Part shown: in pieces, positions 55,284-63,285 of the stretch
How positions within the stretch are numbered: position 1 is the first letter of the stretch
Layout of the letters: the number at the start of each line of letters is the position of its first letter
Origin: Nocardioides insulae DSM 17944
GTDB taxonomy: Bacteria; Actinomycetota; Actinomycetes; Propionibacteriales; Nocardioidaceae
Assembly (NCBI RefSeq): GCF_000422825.1
Contig: NZ_AUGU01000016.1
Coordinates: 1-64,000, forward strand
Direction of reading: 5' to 3'
Length of the DNA: 64,000 nt
Position numbers and translations under genes: made by a program
Notes under the pieces: generated by a model
The model's input: the letters and a program-made list of their open reading frames with translations, nothing else
Told to the model about the DNA's origin: nothing
Database searches by the model: none

Positions 55284-55958
55284 TCACGGCCGCCCCGCCA
55301 ACCCGGCCTCGTAGGCGAGCACGATGAGCTGAGCGCGGTCGCGACTGCCGGTCTTGGCCAGGATCCGGCCTAGGTGGGTCTTGACGGTCGCCTCGCCGAG
55401 GAAGAGTTCGGCAGCGATCTCGGCGTTGGTGAGGGCCCGGCCGACGAGGATGAGCACGTCGCGCTCGCGGTCGGTGAGGTCGGCCAGGCGGCGGTCCTCA
55501 CCCTCGGAGGGGACGGGCAGCGATCCGGCGACATGGGCCAGCAGCCGGCGGGTGGCGCTGGGGGCGACGACGGCGTCGCCGGCGTGGACGGTGCGGATCG
55601 CGGCCAGCAGTTCCTCCGGCGGGGCGTCCTTGAGCAGGAATCCCGCGGCACCGGCGCGGATCGCGGAGAAGACGTATTCGTCCAGGTCGAAGGTGGTGAG
55701 CACCAGGACGCGCGCGGAGTGGCCGCGCTCGGAGAGCAGGCGGGCGGTCTCGACGCCGTCGAGGCGGGGCATCCGAACGTCCATCAGGACGACGTCCGCG
55801 CGGGTCACGGCGAGCAGTTCGAGGGCGGCCAGCCCGTCACCGGCCTCCCCGACGACGGCCAGGTCGGGTTGGCTCTCCACCAGCATGCGGAATCCCGCGC
55901 GGACCATCGCCTGGTCGTCGACGAGGAAGACGCGGATGGGGTCGGGGGCGGCGTTCAC
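55284..55958 (-). CDS. NarL/LuxR-family response regulator
   Basis: A 224-residue regulator. The receiver domain has DD at 14-15, phospho-acceptor Asp 60 (VVLMDVRMP) and Lys in LLKDAPP. The LuxR-type helix-turn-helix is LTDRERDVLILVGRALTNAEIA and TVKTHLGRIL. GTG 55958 overlaps the kinase stop (GTGA). Together with the neighbouring kinase and ABC exporter it resembles a sensor-exporter module. Confidence 0.9.
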   Translation of the reverse strand: MNAAPDPIRVFLVDDQAMVRAGFRMLVESQPDLAVVGEAGDGLAALELLAVTRADVVLMDVRMPRLDGVETARLLSERGHSARVLVLTTFDLDEYVFSAIRAGAAGFLLKDAPPEELLAAIRTVHAGDAVVAPSATRRLLAHVAGSLPVPSEGEDRRLADLTDRERDVLILVGRALTNAEIAAELFLGEATVKTHLGRILAKTGSRDRAQLIVLAYEAGLAGRP

Positions 55959-57124
55959 AACGGCATCCTGGCCCAGACCCGGAAGCCCCCGCCGGGCAGC
56001 GGGCCGACGTCCAGCCGGCCACCTCGTGCGTCCACGCGCTCGCGCATGCCGATCAGACCGAGGCCGTGTTCCTCGCTGGCCGCCGCCGCACCACGGCCGT
56101 CGTCCACGACATCGACCTCGACCGAGTCCGGATGCACGACGACGCGCACCCACGCCCGAGCCCCCGGCCCGGCGTGCCGACGGATGTTGTTGAGCGCCTC
56201 CTGCACGATCCGGTACGACGCCAGCCCGGCCCCGCCCGGGACCGGGCCGGTGCTCTGGCGGGCGAGTTCGTCCGGGTCGGGCAAGTCCGCGGACACCGGC
56301 GTACCGGCCTGCCGGGCCTCCTCGACCAGGTGGCCCAGGTCGGCCAAGCTGGGCTGGGGCGAGACTCCGGCGTCCGTGTCGCGCAGGACGCCGAGCAGGC
56401 GGCGCATCTCTCGGAGCGCCTCGCGGCCGGTGGCCGCGATCGTGGTGAGTGCCCGCTGGGCGGCGTCGGGGTCGGTGCCGGCGGCGTACCGTCCGCCATC
56501 GGCCTGCACGATGACCACGGAGAGTCCATGGGCGACGACGTCGTGCATCTCGCGCGCGATCCTGGCCCGTTCGTCCGCGGCGGCCAGCGCGACCCGCTGC
56601 TCGGCGGAGCGGAGCTGCTGCTCGTGTCGTGCCTCCAGCGACGCGATGTAGGCCTGGCGGGTGCGGGCCAGGGTGCCCAACGCCCAGGCGGCCAGGACGA
56701 TGGTGCCGATCGTGACGGTGTAACTGGCGACCCCCTCGCCACTGAGCGCGGCCAGCGCGGACAGCCAGGTGACCGAGGCGACCAGCGCGCCGACGAGCCC
56801 GACGGTGAGAGCGGCCAAGCCCGCCGCAGTGGTCGCGAACCGGGCCACCGAGTAGACCGCGATCGGGAAGGCCACCTGACCCCACACCGGGACGGTGACG
56901 ACCGTCGCCTGGAGCGCTGAGGCGCCGGCGATGACCGCGAAGACCGCAACGGGATGGCGGCGGCGCCAGTAGAGGGGGATCACTTCGACGAGGGAGAACA
57001 GAGCCGCGACCCAGCCCAGCGCGGGCATCGCCAGCACAGGCACGAGCAACACACTCGCCAGCGCGACGTCGAACCAGCGCCGGCCGCGCTCGTCGAGCTG
57101 CCAGGGCTGGCGCCGTACCTCCAC
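55955..57124 (-). CDS. NarL-type sensor histidine kinase (HisKA_3)
   Basis: A 389-residue kinase. Five or so membrane segments (about 20-135) make up the sensor; there is no large external domain. The HisKA_3 phospho-site is EMHDVVAHGLSVV, and the ATPase domain has QEALNNIRRHA and GLGLIGMRERV. This family pairs with LuxR-type regulators. GTG 57124 has GAGGGG upstream; GTG 57133 is possible. It lies just before the DUF4177 gene on the other strand. Confidence 0.88.
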   Translation of the reverse strand: MEVRRQPWQLDERGRRWFDVALASVLLVPVLAMPALGWVAALFSLVEVIPLYWRRRHPVAVFAVIAGASALQATVVTVPVWGQVAFPIAVYSVARFATTAAGLAALTVGLVGALVASVTWLSALAALSGEGVASYTVTIGTIVLAAWALGTLARTRQAYIASLEARHEQQLRSAEQRVALAAADERARIAREMHDVVAHGLSVVIVQADGGRYAAGTDPDAAQRALTTIAATGREALREMRRLLGVLRDTDAGVSPQPSLADLGHLVEEARQAGTPVSADLPDPDELARQSTGPVPGGAGLASYRIVQEALNNIRRHAGPGARAWVRVVVHPDSVEVDVVDDGRGAAAASEEHGLGLIGMRERVDARGGRLDVGPLPGGGFRVWARMPL

Positions 57125-57225
57125 GCCCCTCACCGTAGACGGAACGGCGGGCCGGTGAGGTCCGACCCGGGACGGACCCGGATCCTCCTGCGGTGGGACG
57201 GGTGCCACCGGGAACCGGTTCTCGT

Positions 57226-57231
57226 TAGGGT
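57226..57231 (+). promoter_or_regulatory. -10 box TAGGGT, probable leaderless start of the DUF4177 gene
   Basis: TAGGGT is 6 nt before ATG 57238, with no ribosome site between. Confidence 0.45.
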
Positions 57232-57237
57232 GCGGGC

Positions 57238-57390
57238 ATGACCAAGTGGGAGTACCAGGTGGCGCCGATCCTCAATCACGTCGCGGCGCAGATCCTCAAC
57301 AATTTCGGCCAGGACGGCTGGGAGCTCGTCGCCATCACCGACAACGGCTCGGGCAACCTGGTCGGCTACTTCAAGCGGCCCGCCGAATGA
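57238..57390 (+). CDS. DUF4177-family small protein
   Basis: A 50-residue protein starting MTKWEYQVAPILNH and including GQDGWELVAI and ending YFKRPAE, the pattern of DUF4177, a short family of unknown function. A similar short gene sits beside the RidA gene in M. tuberculosis, as I remember it (Rv3678A). It is probably soluble and co-transcribed with the RidA gene 49 nt downstream. Confidence 0.75.
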   Translation: MTKWEYQVAPILNHVAAQILNNFGQDGWELVAITDNGSGNLVGYFKRPAE

Positions 57391-57439
57391 ACACCCCATT
57401 CGAATGCTCGCTCCGCTCCGCTTCGAACGGGGACCCCGC

Positions 57440-57910
57440 ATGAGCACCCCCGCAATCACCCCGGAGGAGCGCCTGGCCGAGCTCGGGCTGAACGTCCCGG
57501 AGGTGGCGGCCCCGGTGGCCGCCTATCAGCCCGCCGTGCGCAGCGGCAACTACGTCTACACCTCCGGTCAGCTCCCGATCAGCGAGGGGAAGCTGCTCAC
57601 GACCGGCAAGGTCGGTGACGCGGTCACCCCCGAGCAGGCCTACGAGTGCGCGCGGCAGTGCGCGCTCAACGCCCTGGCTGCGGTCAAGTCCCAGATCGGC
57701 GACCTCGGCGCCGTCAAGCGGGTTGTGAAGGTGGTCGCCTTCGTCGCGTCCACCACCGAGTTCACCGGTCAGCCCGGCGTCGCCAACGGCGCCTCGGAGC
57801 TGTTGGGTGCGGTTTTCGGCGAGGCGGGGCAGCACGCCCGGTCCGCCGTCGGTGTGCCGGTGCTGCCGCTGGACGCACCGGTCGAGGTCGAACTGATCGT
57901 GGAGGTCTGA
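57440..57910 (+). CDS. RidA/YjgF-family protein
   Basis: A 156-residue protein of the RidA superfamily (AAYQPAVRSGNYVYTSGQLPI to DAPVEVELIVEV). RidA proteins remove reactive enamines and imines made by pyridoxal enzymes, but this subgroup lacks a clear catalytic Arg in the usual C-terminal position (the region reads VLPLDAPVEVE), so the activity may differ. It begins a unit of overlapping genes: the NUDIX start overlaps its stop. Confidence 0.85.
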   Translation: MSTPAITPEERLAELGLNVPEVAAPVAAYQPAVRSGNYVYTSGQLPISEGKLLTTGKVGDAVTPEQAYECARQCALNALAAVKSQIGDLGAVKRVVKVVAFVASTTEFTGQPGVANGASELLGAVFGEAGQHARSAVGVPVLPLDAPVEVELIVEV

Positions 57911-58779
57911 TGCGCATCCCCATCCCGCCCGTGAGCATGCCCGCCGAGACAGTCGCCAAGGCGGCCGAGTACGCCGAGGGCCGGCTCACGCCCGCGGAGC
58001 CGCGCAACGCGGCCACGGTGATCCTGATGCGGCCGGGCACCACCGGTCCGGAGGTCTACCTGCTCCGCCGGCAACGCACGATGGCCTTCGCGGCCGGGAT
58101 GTGCGTGTTCCCGGGCGGCGGGGTCGACCCGCGCGACAGCGACCACTCGGTCGCGTGGGCCGGGCCGAGCCCGGAGCAGTGGGCTGCCCAGCTGGGCTGC
58201 ACCACCCTGGAGGCCCGAGCGCTGGTGTGCGCCGCCGTACGGGAGACGTTCGAGGAGTCCGGCGTGCTGTTGGCCGGTACGTCGGCCGACACGGTCGTCA
58301 GCGACGTGTCGGGTGAGGACTGGGAGGCCGACCGGCAGGCCCTCGAGTCGCGCGAGCTGTCGCTGACCGACTTCCTCGATCGGCGCGGGCTCGTGCTGCG
58401 CACCGACCTGCTCGGTGCGTGGGAGGCGTGGACCACCCCGGTCATGGAGCCGAAGCGCTACCGCACCTGGTTCTTCGTCGCGGAGCTTCCCGAGGGACAG
58501 CTGACCCGCGACGTCTCCACCGAGTCCACCGAGGTGCTGTGGCTGGGCGCCGGCGAGGCGCTGGACCGGGTGGAAGCCGGTGAACTGGCGATGATGCCGC
58601 CGACGTACCTGAACTGTCTCGAGATCGCCCAGTTCGGCTCGCCGGCCGAAGCCCTCGCCGCTGCCGGTGGACGCAGCATCGAGATGTTCACCCCCGAGAT
58701 CGAACCGGTCGACGACGGCCACGCGCTGACCATGCTGCCGGTCCACCGCACCCTTCTGGAGGCTCGTGGCCGTGTCTGA
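57910..58779 (+). CDS. NUDIX hydrolase with split Nudix box (NUDT19-like layout)
   Basis: A 289-residue protein. The box is interrupted: GGGVDPRD is separated by about 38 residues from AVRETFEESGVLL. Such insertions are known in the NUDT19 (CoA-related) group. The substrate is unknown; CoA derivatives are a fair guess. It overlaps the RidA stop (TGATG) and the metallo-beta-lactamase start. Confidence 0.82.
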   Translation: MRIPIPPVSMPAETVAKAAEYAEGRLTPAEPRNAATVILMRPGTTGPEVYLLRRQRTMAFAAGMCVFPGGGVDPRDSDHSVAWAGPSPEQWAAQLGCTTLEARALVCAAVRETFEESGVLLAGTSADTVVSDVSGEDWEADRQALESRELSLTDFLDRRGLVLRTDLLGAWEAWTTPVMEPKRYRTWFFVAELPEGQLTRDVSTESTEVLWLGAGEALDRVEAGELAMMPPTYLNCLEIAQFGSPAEALAAAGGRSIEMFTPEIEPVDDGHALTMLPVHRTLLEARGRV

Positions 58780-59584
58780 CACCGACCCGGCAGCGGCCTG
58801 GAGCGGCGGCCGGTTCGGCGCCCTGGCCGAGTGCGTGCTCGCCGACAACGCCGGCCCGATCACGCTGGACGGCACCAACACCTGGATCCTGCGCGCCCCC
58901 GACTCCGAGGACTCCGTGGTGATCGACCCCGGTCCACTCGAGACGGCCCATCTCGAGCGGGTCGCCGAGCGTGCCGGACACGTGACCGCGGTGCTGCTCA
59001 CCCACGGCCACCTCGATCACTCCGAGGGCGCTCGCGCGTTCGCCGACCGGGTCGGTTGCGGCGTACGTGCGCTCGACCCGACGCACCAGTACGGCTCCGA
59101 AGGGCTCGGCGACGGCGACGTGATCGGCCTCGGTGACCACGAGGTGCGCGTGGTCGGTACGCCGGGCCACACCAGCGACTCACTCTCCTTCTGGGTGCCC
59201 TCCGACGGCGCGATCCTCACCGGCGACACCGTGCTCGGGCGTGGCACCACCGTGGTGGCCCACCCCGACGGCGCGCTCGGGGCCTACCTGGACTCACTGG
59301 ACCGGTTGCACGCGCTGGCCGCCGAGCACGAGGCGGTGGAGATCTGGCCCGGTCACGGTCCGGTCATCGCCGACGCCCTGGCCGCCCTCGACTACTACCT
59401 GGCCCACCGCAAGCAGCGGCTCGAGCAGGTGGCCGCGGCGCTGCCGCAGATCCCGGAGGACACCCCGGCCGAGGAGTTGCCGCGCGCCGTGGTGGAGCGG
59501 GTGTACGCCGACGTCGACCGGGTCCTGTGGGGAGCCGCGGAGATGTCGGTCCGCGCCCAGATCGCCTACCTCCAGGCGCGCTGA
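58766..59584 (+). CDS. Metallo-beta-lactamase fold hydrolase (Rv3677c-like)
   Basis: A 272-residue enzyme with two-metal motif THGHLDHSEG, then GTPGHTSDS, TGDTVLG and GHGP, all standard for the glyoxalase II/LACTB2-like branch. Its substrate is unknown. The order RidA-NUDIX-MBL-crp-nth is the conserved actinobacterial one. The last four residues LQAR are encoded inside an 18-bp inverted repeat shared with the convergent gene. Confidence 0.88.
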   Translation: MAVSDTDPAAAWSGGRFGALAECVLADNAGPITLDGTNTWILRAPDSEDSVVIDPGPLETAHLERVAERAGHVTAVLLTHGHLDHSEGARAFADRVGCGVRALDPTHQYGSEGLGDGDVIGLGDHEVRVVGTPGHTSDSLSFWVPSDGAILTGDTVLGRGTTVVAHPDGALGAYLDSLDRLHALAAEHEAVEIWPGHGPVIADALAALDYYLAHRKQRLEQVAAALPQIPEDTPAEELPRAVVERVYADVDRVLWGAAEMSVRAQIAYLQAR

Positions 59585-59618
59585 CCCGGGACGGGACCGC
59601 GGTCAGCGCGCCTGGAGG
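59569..59618. terminator. 18-bp perfect inverted repeat spanning two convergent stop codons
   Basis: CCTCCAGGCGCGCTGACC (59569-59586) is the exact reverse complement of GGTCAGCGCGCCTGGAGG (59601-59618), around a 14-nt loop. Both arms encode L-Q-A-R-stop, one for each convergent gene. It probably acts as a bidirectional terminator. Confidence 0.7.
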
Positions 59619-59962
59619 GCTTCGAGCGCCGCGATCTTGCTGTCCGCGCGGTAGCCGCCCGGCACGCCCTCCACCAGGGTGGTCATCGAGCGGGAGTGTT
59701 CGGTGCGCAGGGCGAGGATGTCCTGGTAGCCGGGGGAGTCGTACCACGCCCGAGCGGCCTCGCCGTCGGGGAACTCGAGGATCACCAGGTCGCCGTCCCA
59801 CTGACCCTCGAGGGGCTCCAGCCGGCCGCCGTGGACCAGGAAGCGTCCGCCGTACGGCGCCAGGGTGGCGTCGATCCGGCGCAGGTACTCCGCGATCGCC
59901 TCGCCGAATTCCACGTCGCGGAGGTAGGCGACGGCGTACGCGGGTGTCTTGGTGGTGTTCAT
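59603..59962 (-). CDS. DUF1330-family protein
   Basis: A 119-residue protein of the DUF1330 family (AYAVAYLRDVEFGEAIAEYLRRI to YDSPGYQDILALRTEHS), small dimeric alpha+beta-barrel proteins of unknown role. A strong AAGGAG lies before ATG 59962. It is divergent from an XRE regulator that may control it. It ends in LQAR, identical to the unrelated convergent neighbour. Confidence 0.82.
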   Translation of the reverse strand: MNTTKTPAYAVAYLRDVEFGEAIAEYLRRIDATLAPYGGRFLVHGGRLEPLEGQWDGDLVILEFPDGEAARAWYDSPGYQDILALRTEHSRSMTTLVEGVPGGYRADSKIAALEALQAR

Positions 59963-59976
59963 GATGGTCTCCTTCA

Positions 59977-60018
59977 TCGGGTGATGTGACCCGAGGATCA
60001 CACCGCGGTCCGGGTCAC
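59977..60018. promoter_or_regulatory. Inverted repeats between DUF1330 gene and XRE regulator
   Basis: TCGGGT (59977-59982) pairs with ACCCGA (59989-59994), and GTGACCCG (59986-59993) with CGGGTCAC (60011-60018). These could be sites for the XRE regulator encoded next door. Confidence 0.4.
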
Positions 60019-60064
60019 GGCGTCGATGACCCCGCAGGTCATGGCGGCCCACGCGCGGGCTGGG

Positions 60065-60070
60065 TAGCTT
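60065..60070 (+). promoter_or_regulatory. -10 box TAGCTT, probable leaderless start of the XRE regulator
   Basis: TAGCTT is 6 nt before ATG 60077, with no ribosome site between. Confidence 0.4.
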
Positions 60071-60076
60071 CAGGCC

Positions 60077-60859
60077 ATGACCCGCACCGCCGAGACCGCA
60101 GTCGGCCCGATGCTGCGCGACTGGAGGCAGCGCCGCCGGCTCTCTCAACTGGAGCTGGCCAGCCGCGCCGAGGTCTCGCCCCGTCACGTCAGCCGGGTGG
60201 AGGGCGGGCTGGTGAGCCCGACCAGCGGCATGATCCTCAGGCTCAGCGACCACCTCCGGGTGCCGCTGCGGGAGCAGAACCGGCTGCTGCTCGCCGGCGG
60301 GTATGCCCCTGCCCATCCCGACCTCGCGCTGGACTCACCGCCGATGGTCGAGGTGCACCACGCGCTGACCGACATCCTGACGGCCCATCTGCCGTGGCCG
60401 GCCCTCGTCGTCGACCGGCACTGGGAACTGGTCGACGCGAACGACGCCATCTACGCGCTGCTCGACGGCGTGGACGCCGACCTGCTCGAGCCGCCGGTGA
60501 ACGTCGTCCGGCTCTCCGTCGACCCGCGCGGGCTGGCACCGCGGATCCTCAACCTGGACGAGTGGCGGGGTGCGCTCGCGCACCGGCTCGCACAGGAGTA
60601 CGACCTGACGGCGGACCCGGAGCTGGCCGTGCTCATCGCCGACCTCCGCGCGAGCGGCCCGTGCCCCGCGCCGGCCGGGTCGGCGCTCGTCGTACCGTTC
60701 CGAGTGCGGGCGGGCGAGGGGATCCTCTCGTTCCTCTCCACCACGACGGTGTTCGGCACCGCCCGCGAGGTGACCCTCTCCGAACTCGCCATCGAGGCGT
60801 TCTACCCCGCCGACGCCGCCACCCGCGCGGCGCTGGCCGGTCCGGCGTCCCCGGTCTGA
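60077..60859 (+). CDS. XRE-family regulator with MmyB-like ligand domain
   Basis: A 260-residue protein. The N-terminal helix-turn-helix (about 11-66) reads LRDWRQRRRLSQLELASRAEVSPRHVSRVE. Residues 95-250 (LPWPALVVDRHWELVDAN to LSELAIEAFYP) form the MmyB-like PAS-type domain, which in relatives binds a fatty-acid-like ligand. Such regulators typically control a divergent gene, here the DUF1330 gene 114 bp away. The pair interrupts the MBL-crp order seen in other actinobacteria. Confidence 0.88.
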   Translation: MTRTAETAVGPMLRDWRQRRRLSQLELASRAEVSPRHVSRVEGGLVSPTSGMILRLSDHLRVPLREQNRLLLAGGYAPAHPDLALDSPPMVEVHHALTDILTAHLPWPALVVDRHWELVDANDAIYALLDGVDADLLEPPVNVVRLSVDPRGLAPRILNLDEWRGALAHRLAQEYDLTADPELAVLIADLRASGPCPAPAGSALVVPFRVRAGEGILSFLSTTTVFGTAREVTLSELAIEAFYPADAATRAALAGPASPV

Positions 60860-60910
60860 CGCGCCCAGGTGCTGGGCCGCTTCGGCCGCGCGGATGAGGT
60901 GCGGGCCAAC

Positions 60911-61020
60911 GGCCCACGAGGCCCGACTCAACGTGCCACGAGCCCCGACTCGACGTGCCACGAGACCCGACTCGACGTGCCACGAGCCCCGACTCAACGT
61001 GCCACGAGGCCCAACTCAAC
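60911..61020. repeat. 22-bp tandem repeat, locus C, five copies
   Basis: Units start at 60911, 60933, 60955, 60977 and 60999, exactly 22 bp apart; each is GTGCCACGAG plus a CCCGACTCAAC-like half, with only single-base changes. Read in reverse, the GAGTCGGG core is the same as at locus A. It lies between the convergent XRE and crp genes and runs directly into the crp terminator. Confidence 0.85.
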
Positions 61021-61065
61021 GAAGCGCCGGTCACCCCCTAGCAAAAGGGGAGTGACCGGCGCTTC
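61021..61065 (-). terminator. Terminator of crp
   Basis: GAAGCGCCGGTCAC (61021-61034) pairs with GTGACCGGCGCTTC (61052-61065), with an inner CCCC/GGGG extension and an AT-rich loop. It lies 20 nt after the crp stop. Confidence 0.75.
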
Positions 61066-61084
61066 GGTGTACGGGGGGTGGGCG

Positions 61085-61762
61085 TCAGCGGGCCCGGCGG
61101 GCCATCCGCTCGACGTCGATGATGACGACCGAGCGGGGCTCGAGGCGCAGCCAGCCGCGGGAGGCGAAGTCGGCGAGCGCCTTGTTGACCGTCTCGCGGG
61201 AGGCGCCGACCAACTGGGCAAGCTCCTCCTGGGTGAGGTCGTGGTGGACGTGGACGCCGTCGTCGGCGGTGCGGCCGAAGCGGTCGGCGAGGTCGAGCAG
61301 TGCCTTGGCGACACGGCCGGGCACGTCGGAGAAGACCAGGTCGGCCACCACGTCGTTGGCCTTGCGGAGCCGGCCGCCGAGCTGGGCGAGCAGACCGCGG
61401 GCGACGGCCGGACGGCCCTCGAGCCAGCGCAGCATGTCCTCGTGCGCCAGGGACGCGAAGGAGGCGTCGGTGACCGCGGTGACCGTGGCCGAACGCGGGC
61501 CGGGGTCGAAGAGGGAGAGCTCGCCGAACATGGAGCCGGGGCCGAGGATGGCCAGCAGGTTCTCCCGCCCGTCGGGCGAGGTGCGGCCGAGCTTCACCTT
61601 GCCGTCCAGGACGATATAGAGCTTGTCGCCGGAGTCGCCCTCATGGAAGAGCACCTCACCGCGACGGAGTCTGCTCTCCGCCATCGACGTTCGCAGGGCC
61701 GTTGCGGCTTCATCGTCGAGCGCGCTGAACAGCGGCGCCTGACGGAGTACGTCGTTGTCCAC
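61085..61762 (-). CDS. crp: Crp-family cAMP-responsive transcription regulator
   Basis: A 225-residue regulator. A cyclic-nucleotide domain has the phosphate-binding cassette [15 protein letters not shown], with the Arg and Thr/Ser contacts of cAMP-binding members. The helix-turn-helix is [20 protein letters not shown]. It resembles M. tuberculosis Crp (Rv3676) in sequence and position. GTG 61762 has AGGAGG upstream. A candidate Crp site lies in its own promoter, so autoregulation is likely. Confidence 0.93.
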   Translation of the reverse strand: MDNDVLRQAPLFSALDDEAATALRTSMAESRLRRGEVLFHEGDSGDKLYIVLDGKVKLGRTSPDGRENLLAILGPGSMFGELSLFDPGPRSATVTAVTDASFASLAHEDMLRWLEGRPAVARGLLAQLGGRLRKANDVVADLVFSDVPGRVAKALLDLADRFGRTADDGVHVHHDLTQEELAQLVGASRETVNKALADFASRGWLRLEPRSVVIIDVERMARRAR

Positions 61763-61820
61763 GCCTACCTCCTGGTCACCGAACCCTCTTCGAACGAGGG
61801 CATCAGGGGCGATACTAACC

Positions 61821-61836
61821 AGTGGAATTCCTCACA
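61821..61836. promoter_or_regulatory. Crp-binding-site candidate in the crp/nth intergenic region
   Basis: AGTGGAATTCCTCACA matches 8 of 10 fixed positions of TGTGANNNNNNTCACA. It lies just upstream of a minus-strand -10 box TAGTAT (61812-61817) for crp, within the -35/-10 spacer, where bound Crp would repress. Confidence 0.5.
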
Positions 61837-61938
61837 GGACGAATCGTCGCCGCCCGAAACGACGGAGAATGACGCATTTCACGTCGCCGGAGCGGCGTTC
61901 GAGGCGGCTGCGAGGCGGGAAGTGTCGGTGCGGCCCCG

Positions 61939-61944
61939 TACTCT
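61939..61944 (+). promoter_or_regulatory. -10 box TACTCT, probable leaderless start of nth
   Basis: TACTCT is 7 nt before GTG 61952, with no ribosome site between. Confidence 0.45.
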
Positions 61945-61951
61945 TTCCCGC

Positions 61952-62656
61952 GTGCCTGCCGTCGAGACTCACCTGGGCCTGGTCCGGCGCGCCCGCAAGA
62001 TCAACCGGATCCTGGCCGACACCTACCCCGACGCGAAGGCGGAGCTCGACTTCGCCAACCCGTTCGAGTGCCTGGTCGTCACGGTGCTGAGCGCCCAGAC
62101 CACCGACAAGCGGGTCAACGCCGTCAGCCCCACCCTGTTCGCCGCCTACCCGGATGCCGCGGCGATGGCCGCGGCGGACCGCGAGACGCTGGAGCAGATC
62201 ATCGGCTCACTCGGGTTCTTCCGGGCGAAGGCCGACTCCCTGCTGCGGCTCTCGGCCACGCTGGCCTCCGAGTTCGGCGGCCAGGTCCCCGACACCCTGG
62301 CCCAGCTGGTGAAGCTGCCCGGAGTCGGCCGCAAGACCGCCAATGTGGTGCTGGGCAACGCCTTCGGACTGCCCGGCATCACCGTCGACACACACTTCGG
62401 CCGGCTGGCCCGCCGGTTCGGGTTCACCGAGCAGACCGACCCGGTCAAGGTCGAGCACGAGGTCGGCGAGCTGTTCCCGAAGAAGGAGTGGACTCCGCTG
62501 AGTCATCACCTGATCTGGCACGGTCGCCGGATCTGCCACGCCCAGCGACCCGCCTGCGGCGCCTGCCCGGTGGCCCGGCAGTGCCCGGCGTTCGGTGCCG
62601 GCCCCACCGACCCGGTGGCGGCCGCCAAGCTGGTGCGCACGGAGGGACGCAACTGA
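61952..62656 (+). CDS. nth: Endonuclease III
   Basis: A 234-residue DNA glycosylase/lyase. The helix-hairpin-helix [13 protein letters not shown] carries the catalytic Lys, VDTH the catalytic Asp, and the C-terminal 4Fe-4S loop is [17 protein letters not shown]. It removes oxidised pyrimidines and nicks the DNA. GTG 61952 begins about 30 residues before the conserved core, as in other actinobacteria. Its stop overlaps the start of the thioredoxin-like lipoprotein gene (TGATG). Confidence 0.95.
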   Translation: MPAVETHLGLVRRARKINRILADTYPDAKAELDFANPFECLVVTVLSAQTTDKRVNAVSPTLFAAYPDAAAMAAADRETLEQIIGSLGFFRAKADSLLRLSATLASEFGGQVPDTLAQLVKLPGVGRKTANVVLGNAFGLPGITVDTHFGRLARRFGFTEQTDPVKVEHEVGELFPKKEWTPLSHHLIWHGRRICHAQRPACGACPVARQCPAFGAGPTDPVAAAKLVRTEGRN

Positions 62657-63285
62657 TGCCCCGCCTCCGCAGGACCCGACGCTGCGGCGCGTTCGCCGTC
62701 CTCGCGACCACCGTTGCGGCTGCCCTGGTGCTGTCCGGGTGCAGCGGCGACAGTCCGCGGATGGTGACGGCCCCGCCGCCGGCCGACGTCGACGTGGCCG
62801 CTCCCGAGATGGTCCAGGCCAAACAGCAGGGCGGCGTCGAGGAGTGCCCCGCTCCGCAGACCGAGGGCGGTGCCCTGCCCGCGGTGACCCTGGACTGCCT
62901 CGGGGGTGGGCGCGCGGTCGACCTCTCCACGCTCGAGGGGCCGCTGGTGATCAACTTCTTCCAGGCGGCCTGCGAGCCGTGCCGCCTGGAGATGCCCGCC
63001 CTGCAGGAGTTCCACCGCAAGTACGGCGACCGGGTGGCCCTGCTCGGCATCGACTCCAACGACACCTACCCGGGCGTGGCGCTCGACGAGGCGATCAGCC
63101 GGGGCGTGACCTATCCGATGGTGGCCGACCCGGGCGGGGACCTGCAGAAGACCAAGCTGCGGATCACCGGCTACCCACAGTTCTGGATCCTCGACGAGGA
63201 GGGCGAGTTGCACTTCCACTCCGGTGGGCTGACCTCGCTCGACCAGGTGGTCGACATGGTCGAGGACGCGGGGATCACGCTGTGA
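62656..63285 (+). CDS. TlpA/ResA-like thioredoxin-fold lipoprotein
   Basis: A 209-residue exported protein. The lipobox LSGC (Cys 29) anchors it, a low-complexity linker follows, and the thioredoxin domain (about 85-205) has the redox pair CEPC (106-109). Two further cysteines (64, 81) lie before the domain. It likely keeps extracytoplasmic thiols reduced, for example in cytochrome c assembly. It matches the position of Rv3673c in M. tuberculosis. Confidence 0.9.
   Translation: MPRLRRTRRCGAFAVLATTVAAALVLSGCSGDSPRMVTAPPPADVDVAAPEMVQAKQQGGVEECPAPQTEGGALPAVTLDCLGGGRAVDLSTLEGPLVINFFQAACEPCRLEMPALQEFHRKYGDRVALLGIDSNDTYPGVALDEAISRGVTYPMVADPGGDLQKTKLRITGYPQFWILDEEGELHFHSGGLTSLDQVVDMVEDAGITL

Noticed and set aside
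51365..57124. Mobile element carrying the ABC/two-component insert
   Set aside because: No transposase, integrase, terminal repeats or target duplication were seen at its ends.
60911..61020. CRISPR array
   Set aside because: The 22-bp units touch each other without spacers and there are no cas genes.
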